64,000 bases of DNA from Anomaloglossus baeobatrachus. Lineage: Eukaryota; Chordata; Amphibia; Anura; Aromobatidae. The position numbers and the translations under genes are program-made. The DNA lies in NCBI RefSeq assembly GCF_048569485.1, contig NC_134353.1, positions 708,731,930-708,795,929 on the forward strand, in the 5' to 3' direction. The notes under the pieces were generated by a model. That model was not told the DNA's origin, ran no database searches, and saw only the letters and a program-made list of their open reading frames with translations. Below are positions 25,189 to 35,542 of this stretch, in pieces; position 1 is the first letter of the stretch, and each line of letters begins with the position of its first letter.

Positions 25189-25741
25189 GGGGTACTTTGC
25201 AAGTTGCGACATCGCTACTGCGATATCGTCGGGGTCAAATGGAAAGTGACGCACATCCAGTGACGGTAACGACATCGAAACGTGTAAAGCCTAGATGCGC
25301 CGATAAACGATCACAAAAGCATTGTAAATTGGTGATCTGTGTAGCGTCGGTCATTTTCATAATGTCGCACCAATAGGAGATACGATTTTGTTCCTCGTTC
25401 CTGTGGCAGCACCCATCGCTGTGTGAAGCCGCAGGAGCGAGGAACATCTCCTTACCTGCGTCCACCGGCTATGCGGAAGGAGGTGGGTGGGATGTTTACG
25501 TCCCGCTCATCTCCGCCCCTCCGCTTCTATTGGCCGCCTGCCGTGTGACGTTGCTGTGACGCCGCACGACCCGCCCCCTTAGGAAGGAGGCGGGTCGCCG
25601 TCCAGAGCGACTTCGCAGGGCAGGTAAGTGCGTGTGAAGCTGCTGTAGCGATAATGTTCGCTACGGCAGCTATCACAAGATATCGCATGTGTGGTGGGGC
25701 GGGTACAATCGCGCTCGGCGTCGCAACGTGCAAAGTACCCC
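25189..25741. mobile_element. GC-rich PIF/Harbinger-like MITE (copy a)
   Basis: Flanked by TAA at 25186-25188 and 25742-25744. The ends (ggggtactttgcaagttgcg and its near complement) are inverted. A 3-bp TWA-like duplication is the PIF/Harbinger signature. The interior is CpG-rich with gccgcacgacccgccccctt and imperfect internal palindromes. Confidence 0.8.
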
Positions 25742-25792
25742 TAACATTTTAGGACAGATTCTTGTCTTGTAAGAAGATGACGGCGAGTTTAA

Positions 25793-26993
25793 AAGGAATC
25801 TGTCAGGTGATTTTGTAGTACAATACTAATATTATCATTAAATAGGGCTTAAAAAATCCTTTCAGGATCAGTATGTTTTATAGCTCTATGTTATCCTGTA
25901 ATCTTGTTGTCAGCTCCATAGAATTCAGTGTTTCATGCAAGCCAGTCAAGTGTACTGTATATAAATACAATTTACACATTCACTGCTCCCTCCTCCCAGT
26001 GCATTCACTATAAGTGCTGAGAGGTGAGAGGGAGTATGAGTGGGGGCAGCAGTGCAAATTCAGTTCAGTTACTTTCACTAAGGCCAGCACTGAGAGGTGG
26101 AAGAAGGGAGAAGGGCATATACATTTTGTACAGTGGAACCTTGGTTAACGAGAACAATCCTTTCTGGGAGTGTGCTTGTAAACCAAGTTACTCGTCTAGC
26201 AAAGCAAGATTTCCGATAGGTTCCACAACTTGATAAATATCCCATCCTGGTCCCCTATTGTGCCACTCCACACACGCACAAACACACACAATCACGCACA
26301 AACACACACAAAAACACACATTATGCTCACCTTACCTTCCGTTCCATCGCCGACCTCCTGGAGCTTGCAGTTCGCCGGTACAGGATGTGTATCCGGTAAC
26401 CATCGCGACGAGGGAGGACTTTCCGCTGCCAGAGCGCTGACGTTAAAGGCAGGAGCCGCTTGCCTCTGATTGGTCAGCGAGCTGCCTTTGAGTAGTGGCT
26501 GACAGCGGAAGTTCCTCTCTCATCGCGATGGTTACCTGATACACATGCTGTAGCGGCGAACTACAAGAACCGTGAGGCCGGCGAGGGAACGGAAGGTAAG
26601 GTGAGCATAATATGTGTGTGTTTGTGCGTGTTTGTGTGTGTTTGTGCGGACTGTAAGAGCGGGTCAGAGCGCGGTGGATGGACGGAACCGGAAGTGTGTG
26701 CGGTGAGTATTTTGCTCGTATGGCAAAGCTTGCTCGTAAAGGGAGTTAAAAATTTACAGCAAGCTTTGCTCGTTAAGCGGAATACTCACTAACTGGGTTA
26801 CTCGTAAACCGAGGTTCCACTGTATTTACATATGGGGTTGCCTAGTTAGTATGTCATATTGAATTCTATGGAGCTTAAAGCAAGATAACAGAAAGAGGGA
26901 GAGCTATAAAAGTCACTAATTCTGAAAGGTCTCCTTAAGCCCTATTTAAAGATAACATTAGTATTGTACTACAGAATCACCTGAGAGATTCCT
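25793..26993. mobile_element. T2/Kolobok-like MITE carrying a nested MITE
   Basis: The left end (TTAA then aaggaatctgtcaggtgatt) is inverted against cacctgagagattcctt at the right, where the flank has decayed to TTAG. Inner arms (gtagtacaatactaat; gccctattta) are also inverted. A TA-type MITE is inserted at 26132. Confidence 0.78.
26132..26822. mobile_element. TA-flanked MITE nested in T2-like MITE
   Basis: TA at 26130-26131 and 26823-26824. The ends are inverted: cagtggaaccttggttaacg and the complement of cgaggttccactg. The interior has inverted arms around gttaccggatac/gtatcaggtaac and a cacacaa/tgtgtgt simple-repeat pair. Likely Tc1/mariner-mobilised. Confidence 0.85.
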
Positions 26994-27032
26994 TTAGTAA
27001 TTACCTCCGTAAAAAAACAATTCTGATTTTAA

Positions 27033-27990
27033 AGCACTACTCAAAAGTTCTTTTTTTAATTCACCACTGGAGTGATGCTTATAGTCTAAGTCCTCTATAA
27101 CTACTCTTCATCTGTTATCAGCGTCACTCCTGTCAGTATTCTACAGTTTGTCACCGCCCAGCTGCTCCAGTGTTTCAAGAAAAGCGCCGGAGATCACAGC
27201 TCAATGCAAGGGTTTGAGGGCCTCATTCTGGCTCTCATTGACTTGCATTGAGAGCTTGTGACGTATCTTTGGAGTAGCTGGACAGTCAGAAGAGGCAGGC
27301 AGAAGACGGTGCCGCATGACCGGAGCGGCATCGGTAAAAGGTGAATATGCCAGAGGCTAAGTATAAGGTGGGCTTTGCACGTTGCGACATCGCAAGCCGA
27401 TGCTGCGATGTCGCACGCGATAGTCCCCGCCCCCGTCGCAGGTACGATATCTTGTGATAGCTGGCGTAGTGAAAATTATCGCTACGCCAGCTTCACATGC
27501 ACTTACCTGCCCTGCGACCGTCGCTCTGGCCGGCGACCCGCCTCCTTCCTAAGGGGGTGGGTCGTGCGGCGTCATAGCGACGTCACACGGCAGGCGGCCA
27601 ATAGCGGCGGAGATGAGGAGGATGTTAACATCCCGCCTCCTTCCTTCCGTATAGCCGCTGGCGGCAGGTAAGCTGATGTTCCTCGCTCCTGCGGCATTAC
27701 ACACAGCGATGTGTGCAGCCGCAGGAGCGAGAAACTACATCGTACCTGTCGCTGCAGCATAATTATGAAAACGTCGGAGCCTGCAACGATGATACGATAA
27801 CGACGCTTTTGCGCTCGTTAATCGTATCATCTAGCATTTACACACTACAATCTCGAAAGTGACGCCGGAAGTGCGTCACTTTCGATTTGACCCCACCGAC
27901 ATCGCATGTGCGATGTTGCAACGTGCAAAGCCGCCCTAAGACCAGGGGCAGCACTCCAGCGCTGAACCCCCCTCCCGCTGGAGTGGTGCT
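27033..27990. mobile_element. TTAA-type foldback MITE carrying a nested Harbinger-like MITE
   Basis: TTAA at 27029-27032 and 27991-27994. Ends agcactactcaaaag and ctggagtggtgct. Split by 27367-27936. Confidence 0.75.
27367..27936. mobile_element. GC-rich PIF/Harbinger-like MITE (copy b)
   Basis: TAA duplication at 27364-27366 and 27937-27939. Ends ggtgggctttgcacgttgcg and its near complement. Same family as 25189-25741. Confidence 0.82.
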
Positions 27991-28254
27991 TTAATTAATA
28001 ATATTTAGGTATGTATAATGACATTTCAATTTCTTTATTTCTTCTATTCCCAGAGAACTCCTTTAATGTCACTTAAACAGTGGAAGTATACACATCAGTG
28101 CCCAGACTACACTACTACCGTACTGTATATAATCTGTACAGTTGGTTGGCTTATCCATACTACAATAGATACTGTATATGATTTATAATACTGGAATAGA
28201 GAGTTAAAGAGCTTGAGACCTATAAATATTATGCATGGTGTTCACTTAATTCAC

Positions 28255-28432
28255 CTTTTCAAGCTTCAGAAAAAAAACGGAAGAGCTGCTACAAGCCATC
28301 TGAGTGGTAAGGATATAATGGAGTAAAGGGAGAAGGTCATCATCGGGGAGGTTTTCCAAAACCTGCACTGCTGCTTTTAAAGCCTGGACAGCCTCATCCA
28401 GATGCTTCTCTTTACATCGTTTCACTGATGAC
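28255..28432 (-). CDS. Host gene A, exon 2
   Basis: 178-bp exon. The acceptor is tcagtttctttacag before 28432 and the donor is GAAAAG|gtgaattaag. The first base completes the split GA|G codon of exon 1. It then reads 59 codons: SSVKRCKEKHLDEAVQALKA at the start, ENLPDDDLLPLLHYI in the middle and FFLKLEK at the end, leaving in phase 0. The heptad-like leucines suggest helical HEAT/ARM-type repeats; this is inference. Family not recognised. Confidence 0.8.
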
Positions 28433-28726
28433 CTGTAAAGAAACTGACCATAAATACCACGGCAAGAAGTAAAAAGAAGAGCGTACAAGCAAAAGATGTG
28501 AGATTTACGAGAACAGAGGAGCCGATTATATGTCTGGACTACACAGACCGATACAAACATCATTTCCGGTTGAAGTAGGAACAAAACATGGTTGTCTGCA
28601 TGAACCAAGGAGAATCTGTAGTGTACCGTGAAGATGGAAAATACAAAATTCCTTTGGAAGAATGGATTATTTTTAGTAGTCTTCTATTTGTGATGCCAAG
28701 GTAGGGGCGGATGACCTCCGGCAGAC
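28433..28726. other. Intron 1, nothing recognised
   Basis: Only the polypyrimidine acceptor of exon 2 is recognised in this interval. Confidence 0.5.
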
Positions 28727-28729
28727 TCA

Positions 28730-29294
28730 GGGGCACTTTGCACACTACGACATCGCAGCTGCGATGTCGGTGGGGTTAAATTGAAAGAGACGCACATCCG
28801 GCGTCGCAGTCGATATCGTAGTGTGTAAATCCTTTTTGATATGATTAACGAGCGCAAAAGCGTCATTATTGTATCATCGGTGTAGGGACCGATGTTACGA
28901 TGTTATTCCTCGTCCCTGCGGCAGCACACATCGCTGTGTGTGAAGCCGGAGGAGCGAGGAACATCTCCTACTTGTGTCCTGCGGCTCACGCTGGCTATGC
29001 GGAAGGAAGGAGGTGGGCGGGATGTTTACGTCCTGCTCATCTCCGCCCCTCCGCTTCTATTGGCCGCCTGCCGTGTGACGTCACTATGACGCCGCACGAC
29101 CCGCCCCCTTAATAACGAGGCGGTTCGCCGGCCAGAGCGACGCCGCAGGGCAGGTGAGTGCATGTGAAGCTGCCGTAGCGATAATGTTCGCTACGGCAGC
29201 TATCACCATGATATCGCAGCTGCGACCGGGGTGGGGACTATCGTGCACGGCATCCCAGCATCTTCTTGCGATGTCGTAGTGTGCAAAGTGCCCC
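28730..29294. mobile_element. GC-rich PIF/Harbinger-like MITE (copy c)
   Basis: TCA duplication at 28727-28729 and 29295-29297. Ends ggggcactttgcacactacg and its near complement. Interior as in copies a and b. Confidence 0.82.
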
Positions 29295-29297
29295 TCA

Positions 29298-29779
29298 GAC
29301 ACAAGCACAATTATACAATTTGCTTAGTTATACCAGTGCTATGGGTAAGACCTAGTGGCCCACTTTTACAAGAAAGAAACTTCAGCAGTGATCTGTGGAT
29401 TGTTGAGGCAATGGCTGACCTGCAGCAATCAGCTGTTGTGACTGCAGAGCAGCGCCCGGCCATAAAGCTGAGCGGATGGATATGGAGTCTGCCAAAGCAA
29501 AGCCTTCTCTTAAAAAGCAGCTCCTTGATCTTATAGTAAACAGGAGGGATCTGAGAACAGAGAGCAGAGATCGCACTACATTGCCTACACTTCTCCCTAA
29601 TGGACCGCAGCAATGTTACCAAGCAGAAATGGACCTTGTCCCAGTATACTGGTGTGACAAATATCCATGGAGGCCTTATATCCGGTGGATGAATCTTTTC
29701 ACTTTCGACGTGTTTTACTTTCTCATCACTGTTGTCTGAAAACCAAATGTCCTGATAAACATTTGGGACAGCTTACGCT
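29298..29779. other. Intron, nothing recognised
   Basis: Open frames exist on both strands but none shows a splice-bounded or conserved-looking pattern. Confidence 0.4.
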
Positions 29780-29783
29780 TTAA

Positions 29784-30765
29784 AGGGAATCTGTCAGCAG
29801 GTTTTTGCTATGCAATCTGAGGACAGCATGCCATAAGGGTTAAAAAACAAAAATCAACTATACCTCTCTTATCAGGCTGCGTGCTGTTGTTTACTTAAAC
29901 TAAAGGCTTTATCACTTAGTGCTTATCATTGCTAGGCCTAGCTGTCATGTGCACAGACGTCCAGCACACCCCTCCTGTGATTGACACCTCACTGTAAAGC
30001 GGGCTTTACACACTGCGATATCGGTCCTGATATCGCTAGTGTGGGTACCCGCCCCCATCTGTTGCGCGACACGGGCAAATCGCTGCCCGTGCCGCACAAC
30101 ATCGCTCAGACCCGTCACACATACTTACTTGCCCGGCGACGTCGCTGTGACCGGCGAACCGCCTCCTTTCTAAGGGGCAGTCCATGCGGCGTCACAGTGA
30201 CGTCACTGAGCGGCCGCCCAATAGCAGCGGGGGGGCGGAGCTGAGCGGGACATAACATCCCGCCCACCTCCTTCCTTCCGCATAGCGGCCGGGAGGCAGG
30301 TAGGGTGAGCTTCCTCGTTCCTGCGGTGTCACACGGAGCGATGTGTGCTGCTGCAGGAATGAGGAACAACCTCGTTACTGCTGCAGTAACGAGATTTGAG
30401 AATGGACCCCCATGTCACCGATGAGCGATTTTGCAAGTTTTTGCAACGATGCAAAATCGCTCATCGGTGTCACACGCAACAACATCGCTAATGCGGCCGG
30501 ATGTGCGTCACCAATTCCGTGACCCCAACGAGTTCGCATTAGCGATGTCGTAGCGTGTAAAGCCCCCTTTAGTGTACAATTTCTATTGAGAGCCTGGTAT
30601 GCGCGGCACAGCTCTCAGCTCTACCGCTTTGCTATATCTAAAACCTCTGTTTATAACAGAACGGCTGCAGCCAGTAATCTAAGTGATACATTGTTGGATT
30701 CGGAGTCTCTTTGCCTACGTCATGCTGCTCTCAGATGAGGTAGCAAAACCTGATGACAGATTCGA
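29784..30765. mobile_element. T2/Kolobok-like MITE carrying a nested Harbinger-like MITE
   Basis: TTAA at 29780-29783 and 30766-30769. The left end aagggaatctgtcagcaggt is loosely inverted against aacctgatgacagattcga. Split by 29998-30568. The right TTAA is also the left TTAA of a neighbouring unit. Confidence 0.72.
29998..30568. mobile_element. GC-rich PIF/Harbinger-like MITE (copy d, second subfamily)
   Basis: Left flank TAA 29995-29997, right TTA 30569-30571. The interior includes tgttgcgcgacacgggcaaa and the palindrome gcaacgatgcaaaatcgctcatcgg. It shares this subfamily with 36797-37379 and 57493-58055. Confidence 0.8.
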
Positions 30766-30769
30766 TTAA

Positions 30770-31700
30770 AGGGAATCTGGCCACAGGATTTTTTTCTTCC
30801 TATTTATATGCATATGTAGCTCTATCCAATACAAGATCAGCAATAGCATTACATGGTCATTCTGTTCCACCATCAGCGAGAAATCAGTGTCAATTCCCTG
30901 CCCAGTACCGCTTCCTTCTGCCCCTTTGCCTTAAAGTTCCACGCTATTTTTTCCATTACATTATTGGAGTGGTACTTTAAATCTAAGTCCCCTGACACCT
31001 GTATTATACTAACCTTCTGGTGGCTTCATCGTCTATCGCCGCCACTCCGGTAGGTCTCCGGTGATTTGTGACCTGTCAGCTGCTCCAGTGTTCACTGGAG
31101 GTCACAAGTCAATACAAGTTTGAGAGCCTCATTCTGGATCTCAATGACCTGTGACGTAACTTCTGTCCACTCAATAGTCACAAGATAGCGCTGTGGAACC
31201 AGAGTGATGTCAGTATAGGGTGAGGCTCCGGAAGTGGAGTATAGAGGGTCGGAGGGCTCAGATATAGGGCTCTTTCCAACTTGTGATTTTCATGTGCGAG
31301 TGCGATCCAATAAAACATCGGCTCGCACCAGTGTTAATCGATCAGGCAGTGCTAATTGTGCTGAGGATCAAATCGCAGCATGCTGCGTATGGCTGTGTAG
31401 ACCACACCAGACTTGCTACGGGTGTGAGAAAGATATTGCACGGCATTACGTACGCATGTCACACGGATCCTGCCTGAGAAAAATCTACATACTCGCATAA
31501 CACTCGAATGTCATACAGATGCTAGGTGAGAAAAAACTGCAGACCACATGCATGGCACTTGTCCACATTTTCAGGACGAGTATTGCAGGGATTATTTTAT
31601 CACAAGTGGAAAAGACCCTCAAAATGCAACCCCAGAACTAAAAAAAAACCCAAAACACTGGAGTGATGCTTGAAGTCACATAGCTCAGAAACTGTCAGTT
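30770..31700. mobile_element. T2-like MITE pieces, ill-defined
   Basis: Starts right after the shared TTAA with agggaatctggccacaggat. Further in, ttattggagtggtacttta and, near 31660, cactggagtgatgctt resemble the 27033-27990 family. No clean right end found. Confidence 0.45.
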
Positions 31701-32598
31701 ACGCAGGAGGCGGCGGTGATGGTAGGAGAATAGAGCTGGAGTGACAGAGGCTTCAGATCTACAGCCTCATTTACTCAATTACACATCAATTAAAACCCTG
31801 ATTTCTCAGTAACGGACGGACCATGTGAAGGTATTGCTGGAGTAATCTTAAAAAGAGCTACATGTGCTTATAAATGGTTTAGGAGGGCGAAATCCTAACA
31901 AAATAGCAAAACAAGCATTAGCTGCCTACTGACGCCCCGCCACACCGGCAGCTTGTGTCTGCTGCTCCTGGACATAGCTTATTTCCAGATCAGCAGTAGT
32001 GGCTTCTTGTCTATAACATGTGGCAACTGAAGCCCACCTCTGGGCTCGGTGATGATGCCGTGGTGGCCAGTATGGTATCCCGGCGTGATTGGCTGCAGAG
32101 CTCATGTGTTGTAGGCGTGATGTCAGCTCTGCAGCCCTATAAACAGACATCTGGGAGAAGCAGAGGGCAGCCTGGAGCCTCACAATGTAATTGTCACGTT
32201 AGTGGAAAGCACAATCAGTGCAGGCACCATTCTGCATGAAAATGGTCAATCTCTGAGGCAACAACAAAAATATTTTTAATGCCCTATTAATGGGATTGTG
32301 GCAGCAGGTTACTGAGGCGAGCAAGATGCAGAAACAGAGGCTGATTCCAGTGATATATCACTTACTAAGCTGGAACAGGAGACCCCCAGATTGTGGGGTG
32401 GGGGGCAGAGCCATGATTTGTGAGGGGAAGATGAGGCCATTACAGCACAGCTGCTGCAGCACCATGTTACCCGCCTCGGGCTGCCCATTGGTACAGTTAC
32501 AGCACGCCATTCCCTGCACATGGTAGTAATGCCCGCACAGTGCAGCACTATACAAACACCGCCCTGCTGTATGAGCAAACATGGCCGGTGACACTCAC
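31701..32598. other. Intron 1 near the promoter, nothing recognised
   Basis: GC content is moderate. No splice-bounded open frame or repeat end is seen apart from the exon 1 donor. Confidence 0.4.
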
Positions 32599-32729
32599 TC
32601 GGTGAACTGCCTGAGCGCCAGAGTCACTGCACACAGTGTATGGAGTCCCCGCTCCTGATAGAAATGTACACAGTGCCCGGGGTCCTGCAGCCCGTCTGCA
32701 GTGTGCGCCATCCTGGGGGCAGCCATCAT
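32599..32729 (-). CDS. Host gene A, first coding exon
   Basis: Starts at ATG 32729 (MMAAPRMAHTADGLQDPG); a second ATG follows at once and a third is at codon 7. It contains HFYQERGLHTLCAVTLALR and ends ...QFT plus two bases at the donor CACCGA|gtgagtg. Exon 2 supplies the third base (GAG). The six exons found give about 232 codons with no stop or phase clash across 22 kb. The protein appears helical, without a signal peptide or membrane segment. Its family is not recognised; a large ARM/HEAT protein such as meiosis inhibitor MEI1 is a guess only. Confidence 0.75.
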
Positions 32730-32775
32730 TGTCACCCCTGACCTCAGGACCACGTGATTTTCACTGGTAGTAACT
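32730..32775. promoter_or_regulatory. Possible short bidirectional promoter
   Basis: Only 46 bp separate the minus-strand ATG at 32729 from a plus-strand ATG at 32776. The interval holds an E-box CACGTG at 32751-32756 and no TATA. The plus-strand flank is CpG-rich (ccgcgcggcgcgg). Divergent host gene pairs often share such a promoter; use in both directions is inference. Confidence 0.4.
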
Positions 32776-32868
32776 ATGAAGGCGCTGTACATCGCCACCG
32801 CGCGGCGCGGAGGAGAACTGCACGCCTGGCTGGCGGCCGGACCCCGGAGCTGCACATATACCTCATTT
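32776..32868 (+). CDS. Possible host gene B, first coding exon
   Basis: ATG 32776 begins MKALYIATARRGGELHAWL and is open for 31 codons to a possible donor TCATTT|gtaggtgtc. It is CpG-rich and head to head with gene A. After this point the frame runs into a MITE. No further plus-strand exon was found, so this may be chance. Function not recognised. Confidence 0.3.
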
Positions 32869-32964
32869 GTAGGTGTCAGTGTGAGATTTATCACACACTG
32901 CTATACGGCCTCGTGTTCCATATATATCACACTGATGAGTGATACTGTGTGTGCTGCAGTATTA

Positions 32965-34036
32965 GGCCCTGTGCGCACTAGAAAAAGGAATTTTCTGAAA
33001 AAAGTTCCAGAGGCTCTGTAAGATTTCCGCACCTGCGAGAAAATACTGCGCCGAAATCCGCATCCAAATCCGCATCCGGTTTGTTGCGTTTTGCTGCGGA
33101 TTTGGTATGTAAATGCCGCAGCCAGCGTCGGACTGGCTACTGGAGGAATCTCCAGTAATACCAGGCCTGGCCGCGGTCACCTGCACTGAACTCTGGAGCT
33201 GTCACCTGAGCTCCGGAGTGCAGCCTGGACTAAACTGTGAGCGCCGAGTGATTGATTCCCCGGCGATTGCCGTTTAGTTCAGGCCGGGCTGATCTCCGGA
33301 GTTCAGGTGACAGCTCCGGAGTGCAGCCCGGCCTCTCTACAGCTGTCACCTGAGCTCCGGAGTGCAGCCTAGACTAAACTGTGAGCACCAAGTGATTGAT
33401 TCCCCGGCGATTGCCGTTTAGTTCAGGCCGGGCTGATCTCCGGAGTTCAGGTGACAGCTCCGGAGTGCAGCCCGGCCTCTCTACAGCTGTCACCTGAGCT
33501 CCGGAGTGCAGCCTGGACTAAACTGTGAGCACCAAGTGATTGATTTCCTGGCGATTGCCGTTTAGTTCAGGCCGGGCTGATCCCCGGAGCTCAGGTGACA
33601 GCTCCAGAGTGCAGCCCGGCCTCTACAGCTGTCACCTGAGCTCCGGAGATCAGCGCGACCTGAACTAAATTGCAATCGCTGGGGAATCAATCACTTGGCG
33701 CTCGCAGTTTAGTCTACGCTGCACTCTGGAGCTCAGGTGACAGCTCAGGAGTTCAGTGCAGGTAACTAAATCCAGGCCTGGCATTACTGGAGATTCCTCT
33801 GGTAGCCAATCCCGCAGCTACCTGCGGAAAAGAAGTGACATGCAATTGTTATTGCTGCGGGAATCCCGCAGCAAAACATGCAGCTGTCAAAATCCGCCTA
33901 GTGCGCACAGCATTATTTTTTCCCATAGGATTTGCTGATGAATCACTGCAGGGATGTTATGAACACTTTCTACAGCGAAACATGCAGCAAAACCGCAGGA
34001 AATCTGCGGAAAAATCCGTCTAGTGCGCACAAGGCC
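32965..34036. mobile_element. PIF/Harbinger-like MITE with a nested repeat-rich element
   Basis: TTA duplication at 32962-32964 and 34037-34039. Ends ggccctgtgcgcactag and the complement of ctagtgcgcacaaggcc. The interior has aaatccgcatcc and ccgcagcaaaacatgcag blocks. An inverted-repeat element occupies about 33127-33800. Confidence 0.8.
33127..33800. repeat. Inverted-repeat element containing a 144-bp tandem array
   Basis: Outer arms (actggaggaatctccagtaa near 33142; ttactggagattcctctggt near 33785) are inverted. Inside, a 142-144-bp unit recurs about four times (starts near 33194, 33337, 33481 and 33623). Each unit is itself an imperfect inverted repeat: gctgtcacctgagctccgg against ccggagttcaggtgacagc. 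Confidence 0.88.
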
Positions 34037-34174
34037 TTACTGTATGCGCAGGCCCAGTTCACACATCTGTTTAAAAAAACGCAAGTGGTGCAATGTCCGT
34101 TTTGTCCAGCCGTGTGATTTCCGAGTGTATGTGTATCATCCGTGTTTTTACGCTATGGTTTAAGGAAGAATTAA

Positions 34175-34935
34175 CCCCTTCACCCCCTGCGATTTTCTGT
34201 TATTCGTTTTTTTTCTCCCCTTCTTCTAAGAACCTTAACTTTTTTATTTTTCCTTCAATATAGCCATATGAGGTCTTTTTTTTGCAGCTCGAGTTGTACT
34301 TTTGAACGACACTATTCATTTTACCATATAGTGCACTGGAAAATAAGAAACAAATTCTAAGTGCAGAGAAATTACAAAAAAAGGTGCAATTTGCACAATT
34401 GTTTTTTTTTTAATTCACCATCTTCTCTATACGGTAAAACTGACCTGGCGGTATGATTCCGCAGATCAGTACGATACCAAACATGTATTGTTTTACTTTT
34501 ATCTGAGTGGTAAAAAAAAAAAAGAATTGCGCTTTTGTTGCCATTTTCCGAGACCCGTACCATTCTCATTTTTCGGGATCTGGGGCTCAGTGAGGGCTTA
34601 TTTTTTCCATCTTGAGCTGCCTTTTTGAATTACACAATTTTTGTGTAGATACAATGTTTTGATCGCCTGTTATTGCATTTTAATTCAATGTTGCACTGAC
34701 CAAAACCACAATTTTTACATTTGGATTTTTTCTCACTACAACGTGTAGTTTAGTTTCAGATTAATTTTTTTTTATATTTTGATAGATCAGGCATTTCTGA
34801 GCTCGGCGATACCAACTATGTCTATTTTTCTTTGGGAACTTGAATTCTGCGCTATCCGATTGCTTCTGCTGATCAGAGCCATGCTTCAGTATCCCTCTGA
34901 AGGAAGGGAGTCACGGCAGCGACAGGGGTCATCAG
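34175..34935. mobile_element. piggyBac-like nonautonomous element (copy 3, truncated)
   Basis: TTAA 34171-34174 followed by ccccttcaccccctgcgatt. The interior matches 9418-10656 and 20385-21413. The right end is missing; similarity fades near 34935. Confidence 0.7.
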
Positions 34936-35044
34936 CTCTTGTGATCCCATATATGTGTATGTCCTGGATACATATGTCTGTGGTGGCTCTTGAAGCACTG
35001 ACTCCAGCAGCAGTCTACTCCTTGTGAATCTCCCCCAAATTTTT

Positions 35045-35272
35045 TAATGGCTTTTTCTTAACAATCCTATAAAGACTGCGGTTATCCCGGTTGCTTGTGA
35101 ACCTTTTTCAGCCACACTTTTTTCTTCCACTGAACTTTCCATTAATATGCTTGGATATAGCACTCTGCGAACAGCCAGCTTCTTTAGCAATGACCTATTG
35201 TGGCTTATCCTCCTTGTGTAGTGTGTCAATGACAGCCTTCTGGACATCGGTCAATTCAGCAGTCTTCCCCAT
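35045..35272 (-). pseudogene. Tc1-like transposase N-terminal fragment
   Basis: The minus strand starts MGKTAELTDVQKAVIDTLHK at 35272 and continues with a helix-turn-helix pattern (IAKEAGCSQSAISKHINGK). This is the DNA-binding head of a widespread Tc1-like family. One stop falls inside the stretch and the frame ends about 75 codons in, so only the head survives. Confidence 0.7.
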
Positions 35273-35542
35273 GATTGTGTAGCCTACTGAACCAGACTAA
35301 GGGACCAGTTGAAGCCTTTGCAGGTGTTTTGTGGTAATTATTCTAATTTTCTGAGATTACTTTTGGGTTTTCATTGGCTGTAAGCCATATTCATCAACAT
35401 TAATAGAAATAAACACTTGAAATAGATCACTCTGTGTGTAATGACTCTATATAATATATGCGTTTCCCTTTTTGTATTGAATTACTGAAATAAATTATCT
35501 TTTTGATGATATTCTAATTTATTGAGATGCACTGCTGTAAAT
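35273..35542 (-). mobile_element. Tc1-like element 5' end
   Basis: Upstream part of the same element. Repeated subterminal motifs ttctaattttctgag and ttctaatttattgagatgca lie about 170 bp apart, typical of this family's outer end near 35530. Confidence 0.6.

Noticed and set aside
29231-29739. Possible exons on either strand
   Set aside because: Frames are open for 60-100 codons, but no splice pair fits the gene A phase chain and no family resemblance is seen.
32776-33021. Full 81-codon plus-strand frame from ATG 32776
   Set aside because: Its second half is the end of a Harbinger-like MITE; only the first 31 codons are kept as a weak candidate exon.
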